Counted from the first letter of the stretch, positions 10,455 to 26,049 are shown. The stretch is DNA of 64,000 nt from Irpex lacteus (GCA_001986395.2 MQVO02000029.1:186001-250000), one strand, 5' to 3'. The notes: generated by a model from the letters alone, not told the origin. Translations and numbers: made by a program.

Positions 10455-13400
10455 ATGCCAACATGCAGGCGCAAACGCGTTCTGCTCACCCAGCCGTCTC
10501 CAGCTCTTCTCAATTCACTCAAGACTGAGCCTAACAAGGAGGTCTACTACCTAGCGCAGACCGGTGAGGTCTTTGAAAGCTACGAGTATGCTTCCGTTGT
10601 CTCTGCAACCTGCCAATAATTGCTCATGTACCATTCGATCGTCAGAGCGTATGCCGCTCGTATGTCTTTCTACAGGCTCAAGCAATTCCAGTGCGAGGTC
10701 ACTGGCAAGTCTGGCCTCGACTACTTTCAAGCTCTCGAGAGCGAACAGCAAGAGGCACGCACCATGCACTCCAGGTTCCCGGAGCCTCTGAAGTCAGCTG
10801 TTCTCAAGTCCGTGCAGTGGCGTATGTTCTTCTTCTGTTCGTGCCCGATACTCCGTGCTTACCACCGGTCTTGTCGGACAGAGGTCATTGGCCGCCTCGA
10901 TCATCTCGTGGATGCCGTCTTCGATAGGTTCAAGGACAGGTATTATCCAGACGAGAGTACGTGTTTCTCACTCTTCCTTCGTGACCATCTTTGCTTACAT
11001 CTCGCACCAGGAGTCTTTGTGGACATCCAAGGAGACAAGTACGCCCATGACTACTACTCGCCCTCTGCTTCCTTACTGACCGGTCTCCCCAGATACTACG
11101 CACGTGTCGTTCAAGTCTACCCACCTCGATCATCCATTGTGGCTGCTGCCTCCGCATCTGCTAACCGCCAGGCATCATCTTCATCGTCTACTGTTTCCGA
11201 AGAAGAGGCCGTTCCCATCCATAAGGTGGCAGAAGACCTTAAGATTCCCCTTGCAGACTCGATCGCACGCGACGATCCGAACAAGTACTACTACAAGATT
11301 CAGATCCTTGAAGAAGATAAGGGCAACAAGTCTGCGGCTACTAACAAGGGTAAAGAGACTGGCAAGACCTCAAAGTACAGTGGTAGCTTGATGGACGTCC
11401 GTTGCTCAGACTTGAGGTAGGTTCATTTCTATTTCTAGTCAAGCACCAGGTCTCACTCGTTCGTCCGTGACCTTTGCGTGTTCATAGCCGTGATCGTCTT
11501 TCGTTCTCCAAGTCGATCCTCCGCCGGTTCATTCGTGAGTGCGTCGAGCGCGAGGCGGCCGTTGCATCTCCCTGGGTGGTGAAGAACGTCATTGCGACAC
11601 GGTATGGTGTGGACACTGTCATGCCCGAGGAGACTCGTATTAGCGTAGAGATCTTGAAGAAAGGAGAGAGCGACAAACGGAAGAAGGCCTGGGAAGACAA
11701 AGAAGGCCCTCCATCCAAAAAGCAGAAGAAGGTAGTTGCCGCCCCAACAGCCGACGACCAGGGCGAGCAAGGTATGCCGAAGCAGGTGCAGCCTGAGGCA
11801 GGCCAGATGTTTAACTTGGACATAGCGCGTTTCGCTAGAGAGGAGCTGGAGAGGGCGGTGCAGGCGCAGAAGGCGAAGGAGGAGGCAGAGCGGCTCGCCG
11901 CTGAGAAGAAGAAGAAAAAGCCCATCCGGTATCCGACGGAGGATCTGGATATTCAGATTGGTGACAAGGAGAAGAGGGCGGGGTTAAAGGTGCGGAAGCC
12001 TGCGCCGAGTCGCGCTGCGATGCCGTTTGGTTTAGACCATGAGACGAATGAGGCGTTCCTTATGGCGTGGAATTTCTTGGTTGTATATGGGTATGTACCT
12101 GACTCTGCTCTGTAGAACCTTCATACTCACTCTGTGTAGCGGCCCATTGCATTTGTCCACGTTCACCTTGGACGAGTTCGAGGGCGCTATCCGTCATTCA
12201 CAGCCAGACGTCCCTTGTCCTCTCATCTCTGAGGTGCACTCAACGCTCATCTACAACCTCCGCACGGTGCCCTTCACACGACACAGTGCCATCATCTCTC
12301 TTTTCGACTCCCTCAGCGATGTCGATGTCGAGACGTTTGGCATCTCTACCTCTGATCTGATCGATGCCTCGAGAGACATTGGTAACAACTGGGAACGAGC
12401 ACCCCTCCGACATGCGGAAGGTCGTGAAGGTTGGGAGGAGTCTCTTATTGGTTGTCTCAAAGACGTAAGTGGGCATTGTCTAAGTTCGTACAAGTAACGT
12501 ATAGCTGATTTTCTATTCTTAGCACGCCAACCTCGAGAACTTCCCTCGTCTGCGGGAGATATTCATTCGCCTTTTGTACGCCCCAGAAGTACACGAAGAG
12601 GCTGCGGTTGCGGGTGGGTCGAAAGCCCCGACGCCTGCGGCATCTCCGTCTCCTGAGCGATATACTGTACGGGCTTCTCCCAAGGAGCGATACCATCTGC
12701 TCTCACCGAAAGACAAGGTCACCATCTTGTCTTTCATGTGTAACTTGGCCGTGTCTAGCAAGGCAATCCATTCGCATATGGAGACTTGCGAAGAGCAGCT
12801 GACGGAGCTGAGGAAGCAGAAGATCGAAGTCAACCGGTCGAAGAAGCAACAGTACGTGCTTTTCTGGGTATTGAACTTGGTACGGGTATGTAACTGACTG
12901 TTGTGTAGTTTGGAAGACATTGCAGCTTTGACCGGAGAGAACAAGGACGGCGAGAAGGGAGCTGAGAAGAAGCCGAATGCAGGAGGGGAGGACACCCCCA
13001 TGCACGATTCTAGCGACTTGTCTGAGGCCCCTGGCTCCGACGGGGAGACAGAGACCGGGTCCGCTGCTCCGAGTGGACGACAGTCTATCCGCCGAGCACA
13101 GGCGAAGGAACGCGAGCTCGCCCGCGCGAAGCTTGCGTCACAGAAACAGGCCCTGGCGGAGACGCGTCGACTCGACGAAGAGGTGAACAAGTGCGAGCGG
13201 CGTTTAGAGCAGATTGAGCGGGACTTTAGGAAGCTGCTCGGAGCGGTGCGGGTGAAGCCGTTGGGTAGGGATCGGTTCTATAATCGGGTGTGGTGGTTCG
13301 ATGGGATGGGCTCTGCGTCGCTCATTGGGAATGGAGGGAGTGTGCAGTATGGGACTGGACGGATCTTTGTGCAGGGCCCTAGTGAGCATGATGTTGAGAT

Positions 13401-13872
13401 TTTGCTGCGTAGGGAGGAGGATATACATGCGAGGCGGCTGGAGGAGGAGGGTGAAGATGGGATGTTGAAGGTCGGAGAGTGGGCGGTGTATGAGGATATA
13501 GAAAAGGTGGGCAACGATGTGTCTGGATCAATGACATCTTGTGCTGAGCTGCGTTTGTTCTTAGATCGACGAGTTCACTGCCTGCTGGCTAAACCCGAAA
13601 GGCGTGCGCGAGTTGGCGTTGAAGAATACCATCACTAAGTGGTGGTCGCACATTGGTCCTGGTATCCGCAAGCGACAGGCTGTGAGTAGCTGTCTCTTGT
13701 ATGTTGTGAGTGGGGACTGACTTTCTCGTAGGACCTCGCGCAGATTGCGAACACTAAGGCGCAGGAGGCATCCTCGGCACGACGCAGTGCCCGCCAAAAG
13801 CATAGCGGTTCTGATGTTTCTCGGGAGCCATATATGCAGTGGACGAACCGCAGAGCGGTGAACGCCGCATAA
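10455..13872 (+). CDS. ITC1: ISW2-type chromatin-remodelling subunit, WAC-DDT-WHIM protein
   Basis: Eleven exons join in frame to 948 residues: 10455-10585, 10646-10821, 10882-10956, 11011-11038, 11093-11416, 11488-12090, 12140-12464, 12523-12851, 12909-13506, 13565-13681, 13732-13872. The N-terminus is a WAC domain (KEVYYLAQTGEVFESYE, then AARMSFYRLKQFQCEVTGKS). A DDT domain follows at about residue 430 (AFLMAWNFLVVYGGPLHLST). WHIM-type motifs come near the end (RVKPLGRDRFYNRVWWFDG, TGRIFVQGPSEHD, TKWWSHIGPGIRKRQ). In yeast Itc1, and in Acf1/BAZ1 of animals, this arrangement partners an ISWI ATPase and sets nucleosome spacing. A basic coiled-coil block (residues about 350-400, KAKEEAERLAAEKKKKK) precedes DDT. 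The start is chosen because the WAC domain begins within a few residues of MPTCRRKRVLL. No frameshift occurs in 3.4 kb. Confidence 0.93.
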
Positions 13873-14463
13873 GAGTTGATTCTACGTTCTTGCATTCTTT
13901 CCGACATTTTTAGGATACAAGTGTTGCATATAATTTTGTTGATTTGGTTCACATTCTTCCACTCCTCATTGTCGCCCTCTGGCCCCCATCACATACATAT
14001 TTGACGAGTTCGGTTATGCTAGTACCACTACCCCGCATGCATTGATATAGATGTCTTTTTTCCTTGGGATACGACTTTCATTTTACAATGGACGGCAAAG
14101 GACGCAGCTGACCAATGGCTGACCGGCATCAGAAGCTGGTTTATTGATTGAGGGAGATGTAGCGATGACGCGAAGTACAGAGTGCACAGTTCTCGGCTCT
14201 TCGAGAGAAAGATTCTGCTCCGGACGCCTTCAACGCTCTGCAGGAAAAGGACAACAACAGCACACAGCCCTCGCCTTTATAATGGACCCCAGGAGCAGAC
14301 TGCCTCCTCAGCCAACGATCGGTGACGTTGCAGTCGCTCTTATCTACTTTGGTACGAAGATCACCCGTCACGCTTATCTGCCCCGCCGTCCCCCAGCTCA
14401 GGTGGCGACTCCCTCAGCGTTGAACGATAACGACCTTTCACGACAACCGTAACGACCCCGACG
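13873..14463. other. Intergenic between ITC1 and amino acid transporter
   Basis: This holds the 3' UTR of the ITC1-like gene and the promoter of the transporter. A frame at 14144-14452 is open but shows no recognisable protein. TTATAA at about 14278-14283, roughly 180 bp before the ATG, could be a core promoter element, but this is weak. Confidence 0.45.
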
Positions 14464-16803
14464 ATGTCTTCATTCAACCCGAGCTCGTACACGTCCTCGC
14501 GCTTCCTCTTTGGAACGCCGTCGACGAGCGGCGTGAGGGACGCATTCCAGGCCTGTGAGTACATGTCGTCAGCGAACGGTGAGGATGTTGGACTAACGAC
14601 GTGCCACTAGACCGTAGATCACAGTACTACTTGGCGGACTCCATTTCCGGGTCGCCCTCGCAGGATGGCTCGAGGACACTGATGACATTGACTACGAAGA
14701 CCAGTCCGTGATCGACGAGAGCATTGACGAGTTCGACGACGCGGACGTGGGAGGCAGTCCACCGCCGACACGGTCTTACGACCCAAACGCGGCACTCGGA
14801 AACCTGCAGTGGGACGAAGATCTCACTCCTGGTCCGTCTGGTGCTGCTGGCGACACTCGTAGTGGACAGCCTGTGTTTATGCCAGTGCCCCCGCGACCGA
14901 TCCGTCAAACCACCTCCAACACCATCGTCGCCTCACCTCGCAACGATGCGAGAGAGGACACCCCTCTCCTTCACAAGGCTACGTCTTTGACGTTTGCAGA
15001 GCCGCCTCGTCCCGTTCCGACGGGTGAAGGTGTGCTGGCTCCTATTGCGATGCCCGCCGACGGTCCGCCAACGACTTTGACGCGTCGTGTCTCTCAAGTC
15101 AGTACGAGAAGCGGAGTCAGGAGAGGAAGCACGGCCTCGCGTGTCACTAAAGCAGTACAAGCTGGTCAAAGCACCTTCGGGCAAACTGTGAGTACAATGG
15201 AAGAGGATATGCACGTATTTGCTGATACCCTACGTAGTTGTTCAATGCCATTGCGATTCTGCTTGGTATAGGAATGTTATCTGAACCACTCGCATTTGCC
15301 TACGCTGGCTGGATAGGTGGCTTGCTACTTATCACGTTCTACGGCTGGATCACTTGTTATACGTATGTCTGCCGCTGTTCTCGTCGCCCGACTGAGCTGA
15401 CTTTGACTCAGCGCAAAAATACTAGCGCATATGATCCTGGACGACCCCAAGATGAGGTCCTACTCCGACATCGGTCGTAAGGCATTCGGTAATCGAGCGA
15501 GCCCAATCATCAGTGCATTATTCTGCCTTGAGCTCTTCACCGTTAGGTACTTGACTCTATCCTGCTCATTGATAATATGAGCTAACATGCGAGATAGCGT
15601 GGCCCTTGTCACTTTATACGCGGACTCGCTGCACTCTGTTTGGCCAGCATACTCGGCAAACACTTACAAGGTCCTTGGGCTGCTTGTGTACGTCCGAATC
15701 ACAGCCTACGCCAATATGCGGAGACTCACTTCGTTTTCCTCGTCACAGTCTTATTCCAACGGTGTTGATGCCTCTCTCCCTACTGTCGTATGCATCTATC
15801 CTGGGCATCCTTTCTACACTCTATCTCGTCTTGGTCATGTTCATCGACGGTTTCACCAAGCCTGAGGGTGTGGGAAGCCTCTGGACCCCTGCTGAAACCA
15901 GCCTATCATTCGGAAGCCTCGGCCAGCTTGGGTTATCCTTCGGCCTGTTCATGGCAGGGGTGAGTTAACTGTGTGCTCCATCTCTACCACGTAATTGACG
16001 TTCTTCCTCACAGTTGTCTGGACACGCCGTTATTCCTTCTTTGGCTCGTGACATGATCGACCCAGGACAGTTTGACCGCATGATTGAATGGGCATTCGCT
16101 ATTGCAACTTTTATTTATACTATTATTGGTGTTACTGGATATATCATGTTTGGAACGGAAGTCAGTGACGAAGTAAGTAACCCTTCAACTCCGTCCGAGT
16201 CGTGTTCGAAAGTAGCTGACAATGAATTGCAGTTTAGTCAAGACCTGATGACTACGCCTGGATTTAACATGAATCTGAATAAAATTGCGCTCTGGGGCCT
16301 AGTTATTGCCCCGCTCTCGAAATTTGCGTTGTCTACTAGACCTGTAAGTTTTCTTTGGAAAGCAGTATATCCAGAATCACTCATGCTGACCCAACACCTA
16401 GCTTAATCTCACTCTAGAAATAATGCTTGGGATCGAGACAAGCGGGAGCTCGCCCGACGACCACGGTATCTCTTCCTCAGGTTCAAAGCCTCAGGATCTC
16501 AATGGCGACGCCACCCACCAACGTCACCAAAATCTCAAACGCATCTTCACTGTTATCGAGCGCGCCCTTTTGACCTCCCTCTCCGTCCTCATTTCCATCC
16601 TCGTACCAGAGTTCAGCTCAATGATGGCTTTCTTGGGGTCGTTCTCTGCGTTCTTGATTTGCGTCATTGGCCCTGTGTCGGCCAAGATCGCGTTGTCGGG
16701 GAAGTGTGGATTATGGGACGGTATCCTACTAGCAAGTGCTGTCGTTATGGCAGCTTGGGGCACAGGTGCTGCATTCTGGTCGGCTGGTGAGGGCGGGGTG
16801 TAA
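14464..16803 (+). CDS. Vacuolar-type amino acid transporter (Aa_trans, AVT family)
   Basis: Nine exons: 14464-14554, 14611-15187, 15238-15362, 15412-15546, 15598-15687, 15749-15959, 16014-16172, 16233-16343, 16402-16803. A Ser/Pro/acidic cytosolic N-terminus of about 240 residues leads into a multi-pass transporter that opens LFNAIAILLGIGMLSEPLAF, the hallmark first helix. Later helices include YASILGILSTLYLVLVMFID, TFIYTIIGVTGYIMFG and MMAFLGSFSAFLICVIGPVS. AVT1-like members move neutral amino acids across the vacuolar membrane with protons. Exon 2 starts in one frame (YRRSQYYLADSISGSPSQDG) and ends in another (EDTDDIDYEDQSVIDE). The exon lengths sum to 1901, one short of a multiple of three, so one base appears to be missing near 14665-14675. 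With that base the protein would be 633 residues. Confidence 0.88.
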
Positions 16804-17055
16804 GACGCAGGAGTCGCACATTGACTCGTTTGGAAAACACTCGCATGACGCTTTGGATATTTTCTTGTTCGCATTTCCTCCTAGCATCGCAATGAACAGT
16901 TCTCTCGTACAGCACTCGTACCAACATTCAGACACTCAAACAACACAGACCATTCTTTTTAGTACACCGGGTTGTGGATGTAGCAATACAACAAGCATTG
17001 ACGATACATACATTGTCAGAATGACAAGAGACGTGATGCGTATAGAAAACAGCAA

Positions 17056-18011
17056 TTATGCGCCTTGAGAGTGTGCGATGACCTTGACAAGCTCTGCGAA
17101 AGTTCAGTATTCAAGGTGATCTTGGTAAGTGCAGAAGCGAACGTACGAGGCAGCTGAATATTTTCTTGCACAACAGTGGACTCAATCTGGTTGTCAGGGT
17201 TTGGAGGGATAGAAATGACACCAGACGACGAGTCCAGAGTCCATCCGAGTTTTTCAACATACGCGTCGAGGTCGTCACCTGTCGGCCATCGTGAGTATCT
17301 TAAAGTGGTAGAGAAAGCTGATGAAAGCTTACCTGCGAGGTTCAAGTACGTGCCCAGTCTCTCATTTCCTATCCTTCTGAAAGCAGCCTTCACCGTCTGT
17401 ACGACAACGCCCCTCACGGCGTCCTCGAACCCAACGCACTCAACGGTGTAGTTGTCGCGCAGCGACTCAGCCCGTTCTGAGCGGTAGAGCTTCCAGAAGG
17501 CCGGGAAGCGGCACTGGCGGAGGAGGTTGTGAAGCTCTGTGATGACGGGGAGGAGAGAGGGAAGCGGGTCGGGCTCGTCTGGGTTTGTGTTAGTTGGGCG
17601 TTCGTCGAGGAGGGATATGCAGAGGTTGAAGTCGGGGAAGGGGGAGGAGGTGAGAGCTTTTATCAGGATGTTGATGACAACATCGGGGTTGTAGAGGTCT
17701 GGGTTGAATTGGTAGCTGGGGTCGTGAATTTGGTCAGCGATTCGGGAATTGATGGGTCAGTGAAGTACTTACAGCTTGAGGATTGCGAGGTTAGCAAGGC
17801 AGTCGTATTCCTCGCTACGGATCTGATGGTAGAGGTAATCCTCAAGGATTCCTACGTTTGACGGGTTATACCTGTCTGTATGATACAATAAACAGTATGA
17901 GATGGGAGAATAGATTGTATATGTTCTGGGATGCGCACCGACTCCAGATACCAAATTCTCAATGAGCTCTGTACGAGTCGAAGGGGTCGCCCAAGCCGCT
18001 GCGGTTGTCAT
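17056..18011 (-). CDS. EIF3K: Eukaryotic translation initiation factor 3 subunit K
   Basis: Starts MTTAAAWATPSTRTELIENL at 18011 and ends VKVIAHSQGA at 17056. Exon 1 is 17939-18011. Later junctions give VDRYNPSNVGILEDYLYHQ, KLYQFNPDLYNPDVVINILI, CISLLDERP, LRDNYTVECVGFEDAVRG, NERLGTYLNLAG and DDLDAYVEKLGWTLD. These match eIF3k in order and spacing (HAM and winged-helix PCI-like halves), and the length of about 240 residues is usual. The subunit belongs to the eIF3 complex, which loads initiator tRNA and mRNA onto the 40S subunit; k is a peripheral subunit missing from budding yeast. It converges with the transporter at its 3' end (252 bp gap) and diverges from the WD40 gene. Confidence 0.93.
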
Positions 18012-18273
18012 TTTCGTTCAAGGTTTGATAATTTGATAATTCTACTCCGTTTTGGATCGTAAATCAGCAGTATTTCTGTGCAGCAGAGGCCGTTAGAGGG
18101 AGGAGATGACTGAAGAGCCAGAAGCGAAAGAAATCTAAATCTCGATTTCCCCTCGCATTTGATCGACTTGCCTTTTCCGGTTTGGGCGCTAGAGGACGAG
18201 ACTGTCTCTTGACCAATGCACTCACCGACCTCCTCTGCGTTCGCGTGACATCCTCCCTCATAGCGCGTATTCG
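18012..18273. promoter_or_regulatory. 262-bp bidirectional promoter, eIF3k / WDR5-like
   Basis: Starts at 18011 (minus) and 18274 (plus) leave 262 bp for both promoters and both 5' UTRs. No TATA box is evident, which suits divergent housekeeping genes. Confidence 0.55.
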
Positions 18274-19898
<1,625 letters not shown>

Positions 19899-20129
19899 TA
19901 CAGTTGTATATAGACGATACTTTACGAGAATTATCTGAAGCTTTCAGTTGCCGCCGCGTACAAGAGAATAACCTTCAGTTGAGCTATGCGATTAAGGACT
20001 GTTGACTCATCGAGATGAATAACGAAGCGGGCCGAAGTTGTCCGGCTGTTCGAGCAAGTTCGTATGACTTCGCTTGCCAAAATAGGGCCACCGATACCCC
20101 GGGACCGGTGGTTTCAAACTCCGAATGGG

Positions 20130-20137
20130 TTATATAG
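20130..20137 (+). promoter_or_regulatory. TATA box of polyubiquitin gene
   Basis: TTATATAG lies 82-89 bp upstream of the polyubiquitin ATG (20219). It is followed by a pyrimidine-rich leader (about 20160-20205), the usual arrangement in strongly expressed fungal genes. Assigned by position and sequence only. Confidence 0.55.
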
Positions 20138-20218
20138 CTGGGACGCTGCGCAGGCCGCCACTTCAACCTCTCTTACCAACTCCCCACCACATTCACACAG
20201 CTCATCGTAACTACAGCC

Positions 20219-21529
<1,311 letters not shown>

Positions 21530-22053
21530 TTTTTTTCCAGCAGCTCCTCTATTCCTGAGAGATTTGGCCGCCCATTCAGATTGTTATACGCGTTGCTGAT
21601 TGTATCATCTAGTGTAATATCAATACATTCATGAAATGTTGGATACGTATCGAGTTCAAGGATGTGATATATTGATGAAGTTGTGCAAGTAGGCTGTTGA
21701 TGCAATCGAGTGGATGGGTCAGTATATATGCTGAAATAACTCGAGCGGTACGTCTCCTGCCCAGATTAGCTACCGTAATTTCTACGAACGTATAAACTCC
21801 GAGATGTTCCAGTACCGGCTGACTACTGGCCGCAGCCTGGAGCAAACTTTGTAAGCTGCGCTTGGCCCCTATCTTCTATCAGCTGATACCCATATATACA
21901 TGCACAGATAGGACAGGTGCAACCGAGTTCCCAGTCCACGTCTTTCCCCGCACAGAATCGCCAAGGTCTGAGGCCAGAGAGTACGTGGGTCCTTCCGCTG
22001 TATCAAGCCATTTCGTGCCTTGTTGTTTACTGAGGATTTCCTATAAGCACGAC
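21530..22053. other. Intergenic between polyubiquitin and RdRP
   Basis: This is the ubiquitin 3' UTR and the RdRP promoter. The plus-strand frame runs open from 21862 into the RdRP coding sequence, but the residues before the MEVFMRNIGF start are not RdRP-like. Nothing else is recognised. Confidence 0.5.
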
Positions 22054-25000
22054 ATGGAGGTCTTCATGAGAAACATCGGTTTCTCTGTGACAAGTGACGA
22101 CCTAAAGGTCGAGATAGCTCGAGTCATCCACTCGCCAGAATATGCTCATCACGTCGGCCCCACCAGGCCACTCAACCTGAGCGTACACATATTCCCTAGG
22201 AGAGGGAGAGGAGAGGAGGATGTGGCGTGTTCACAGTACCCACCCGCGCCATTGGCGAACAATTCCTCAGCGAATACGGCGATACCTATCTTGGCTCCCG
22301 TCGATCTATCGTTCTTGGTACGAGGATTATATTCTCGGAGAGCAATAAACCCGTTCGTCAACACCTTGTTGAGGAGGTATACCGCACCCCATACGACGAT
22401 CCTCGTGCTCGAGCAGAAAGAGAGAGGCAAAGCAGGTCTATCCTCTCGACGACTATCCAGCTGCGAGCCGTACAGTTCGGATGGGAGTGTCGAGACAATG
22501 TTTTCTCCATCGAGTGGGAAAAGGAGTGTGCGCTAGACTCCTGCACGCTCCTTTTCGACGATGAACGGAGGGAGTTTCGTATCGAGTACGAGGAGCAAAG
22601 ACAAACTAGAATCATTGCTATTCGTGGTTCCCAAATCCAGTGGTGCTCGGCAGGAGCTGATCGCTCAGAAGCCTGCCTGTATCTCAGTCTCACCCATCCC
22701 CCTTCCTTCGAGACAAAACCAGCGCCTCTAGAATCCCGCGGAGATGGCGTATCGAACCTTCTCTCCGCTCTCATGTCCAGTATTGTCTATCGACGAGGCA
22801 TCAACGCAGCCAAAGCGGCAGCGATGGTCCGCCTTCGACGATGGACATGCTGAAATTGCGGCATACATCTCCATCGCCATCAGGCTAGTGTGTCAGGGTA
22901 TGACTGCACTGCCAGTTTTCAGGGAGCTTTGTGGACATGCCTCCATAAGTGCTGGAGACTATCTCTATCCCGTCGAGCGTCGCAGATTATTCTCACCCGA
23001 TGCTCGAGCGGTGTACAGCAACTGGGTCTCCCAGATGGACTGGCCAGTCGCGTTTCAGGTGGAAGCCATTACTCGCGGAATGCTCGTCGACCTTCGTGAA
23101 GTCGTACAGCTTCGTCCAAGCATTGATCGCATGGTGCACGACAGTGGTAGCCCATTCACAGTGAAATTTCTGCGTCACTTTGCAACGCAGGCGAAGTCGC
23201 TGTTCTGGTATACGGATGAAGCGCAGAGTTCCACAGCTTCAGTCCAAGAGCTATTCGCTCGCTGTGTTCGCGAATACACACCACCGAGATACAGGAGGGG
23301 CGAGCGACTGGCTAGTCTCGACGACTCATTCGAATGTCTCCACGTAATCTATACCCCTACGACATTCCGACTTGACGGTCCCTATCCAGAGCGTTCCAAT
23401 AGAGTCATCCGCCGGTACCAGGAGCACCAGGATTGCTTCCTTCGGTCAGTTTTGTCGACGAGACTGACCTACAGTACCGATTCGACCGTGACGTCGATGG
23501 CCAGTCATTCATCAAACGGCGAGTTGGCGGTGTACTTACCAATGGACTCGACATCGCCGGCCGCCACTTCACTTTTTGGCGTATTCTCAGTCTGCACTCA
23601 AGGAGCATGCGGTCTGGTTCATGAAGGAATTGTCACTCGCGACGGGGTGGTCGTCAATGCTGAGTCTATCATCCGCGAACTAGGCCGCTTCGACCCGCAG
23701 CTCATGCTTGCCCCGCTCGCTATGGTGCTCGCATTTCACAGGCTTTCACTGCCACAGATGCCTCTGTATCAGCGGAAGCCGATGAAATCTTCCCCATTGA
23801 CGATATCACCACGCCGGATGGGAAGTGGACATTTACGGATGGTGTGGGGACTATTTCTCCTCCTCTCATGATGGACATTTGGAGAGCTTTGTCGGCCAGA
23901 AGGCGTGCTGCTCGAAGATCACAGACGTATCCGCGTGCCATTCAGGTGCGATTTGGGGGCTCGAAAGGCATGCTTAGTGTGGACTATAGGCTCGATGGAA
24001 GGGCGATTTGCCTCCGTCCCTCTATGATCAAATTCGAGGCTCCTCAGAGCCACATCGAAATTGCTCGGCATTCTACAAACCGGGTCCATTCTACCTCAAT
24101 CGACCATTCATCATGGTTTTGGAGGCCTTAGGGGTACGGTATGAGGTTTTCCAACAGCTACAGCGTGATGCGGTCGTCAATGCCCACGGGCGGTAGAGTC
24201 CCTCGAAAGGTCGGGACGGCTCCTCGAAGGCTATGGCCTGGGAGCGTCTTTCAAGTTCACCTCGGTGATGCTGAGTCTGCATAGGCTCGGCCTTGGCCCG
24301 CTCAACCAGGACAGGTTCTGGACGCGGACGATGGATTTTGCTATCAACCATGTCCTTCGAGAGCTGAAGCACCATGCGCGTATCCCGGTGCCCAATGCGT
24401 GGAACCTAGTTGGTGTCGCAGACATCCACGGCTGGCTCGAAGAGGGAGAGGTGTTTGGCTGTATCATGCCAATGGATGGTACTGGGCCCATCTACCTCGA
24501 CGGGCGGGTGTTAGTATCACGCTCGCCGACCATACATCCAGGTGATGTGCAAATCGCTCATGGTATCGGTGCGCCTCCACCCGGATCGCCATTTGAGCAT
24601 GAGAGTTTACGGAACACACTTGTCTTCTCAATCAGAGGTATGTCCTCCGCTGTAGCCGTGAATGCTCAATTCAAAGGATCTCATGTTGGTTAGGCAATCG
24701 ACCTCTGCCGACATACCTAGGAGGGGGAGACCTTGATGGTACGCATTTTCTGGCTTCCGCAGTGCTATGTTGACTCCGGATTGCAGGAGATGAGTATCGT
24801 GTAACGATGTGGGAACCTCTTCTCCCTACGCGTACATATGCGCCGGCGAACTACAACCCGGCAAAGAGGAAACTGTTAGATCGACCCAGCACAATGCAAG
24901 ATGTCGCTGATTTTGTGACAGAATACATCACGAGCGACGTGAGTGTAGTGAACATTTTACTCTTTTGGCTCAACTGATGTCGTTATTATCGCAGTCACTG

Positions 25001-25854
25001 GGTATCATCGCTCTCACTTGGCTGATAATCGCAGACCAAAGCACCGAAGGCGTATTCGACCCGGACTGTATGAAACTGTCCGATTTGCACTCCGACGCGG
25101 TCGACTACCCAAAAAGTGGGCAGCCAGTCCCCCTCAGCGAGATGCCCCGACACAAATTCCGCCCCCGGCCGGATTGGAATGCACCAGAAACCACTACTAC
25201 GCTTGACCCCAATAAATTCTACCAGAGTCACCGCGCAATTGGTCGGCTATTTCGCGAAATCGACCTTCCCGCCGTACAGACGGCTCGAGAAACCCAGAGG
25301 GCTCAGCGTCGCAATCTACAAGAGAACTCGGAGCTACCCTCATTGGAAGAAATATTGCGCTCCTTCGTGGAGGACGACCCGGAGGACAATCCACTGTACG
25401 AGCCAGTACTAGAGCACGTGTCCGGTTATATCAACCTCGGGCACCACGGCGAAGGTCTGGTCGCTGAAATGTGGGAGTTATTCGAAAATTACCGGTCGGA
25501 ATTGCAGACAATCTGTGCAGACCATACTCTGTCTAACGCGAAGAAGCGATGCTGACCGAAGAAGAGGCTGTCGTTGGTACAATTGTCGCGAAGTGCTCTC
25601 AGCCACGCAAACGTAAGGACCTGATGTCGAAAATGAGAGAACAAACAGCGACCTTGGTAGAGGGTATATTGGAGGGGGTCGCAGGAGAGGATGGGATTAT
25701 GCCGGACAAGAGATTAGAGAGGGCTTGGGTAGCCTTCAAGCTTTCCGCGTTGGAAGCGGAGTACGAAACCTTCGGTGCGCGTAGCTTTGCTTGGGTTGCT
25801 TTGAGCGAAGTGTTCGACGCCATCAAGGCTATCGAGCAAGCCGAATGGGTGTAG
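22054..25854 (+). CDS. Cellular RNA-dependent RNA polymerase (RNA-silencing type), frame disrupted
   Basis: A eukaryotic RdRP (PF05183-type, as in Neurospora QDE-1), which copies aberrant single-stranded RNA into double strands for Dicer. It starts MEVFMRNIGFSVTSDDLKVE (RRM-like N-terminus). Core landmarks appear in order: FVDETDLQYRFDRDVDGQSF, FTDGVGTIS, QVRFGGSKGMLSVDYRLDG, CLRPSMIKFEAPQ, LNRPFIMVLEALG, GRVLVSRSPTIHPGDVQIAH and the catalytic YLGGGDLDGDEYRVTMW, with its three aspartates intact. Exons are 22054-24637, 24694-24738, 24787-24938 and 24995-25854; an intron interrupts the codon after DLD. The conserved blocks sit in changing frames, with breaks near 22222, 22780, 23443, 23577, 23630, 23710, 24068, 24192 and 25550. 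All but the 22780 break equal one missing base. The intact product would be about 1,216 residues. Either consensus error or recent decay explains this; preserved catalytic residues favour error. Confidence 0.85.
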
Positions 25855-26049
25855 TCTGCTTTCCGTCCAGTTTCAGTGTGTCGCTGTCCCGCTGTCGAGT
25901 AAACAATGTATCCCATGATCCGTGACCGTAGTTTGTACTGCAATATATATATAGCTCAGCGCAACTGTCAGAATGTAACGTACAAAGATCGACGAAAGCA
26001 GCAGAATATCCATAAAGAGCGAATCATAGAGCAAAACGACCTGCCATCG

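Noticed and set aside
22149..22774. Minus-strand frames opposite the RdRP
   Set aside because: The plus strand has unmistakable RdRP blocks; the antisense frames show no recognisable protein.
22772..22803. A 32-nt intron as the explanation of the RdRP frame change near 22780
   Set aside because: GT and AG borders exist, but 32 nt is below the workable size of introns in this genome (about 45 nt and up); a sequence defect is more likely.
22054..25854. RdRP as an integrated RNA virus
   Set aside because: It is the cellular eukaryotic RdRP fold (DLDGD, FTDGVG, RFGG) with spliceosomal introns, not a viral polymerase with a GDD motif.
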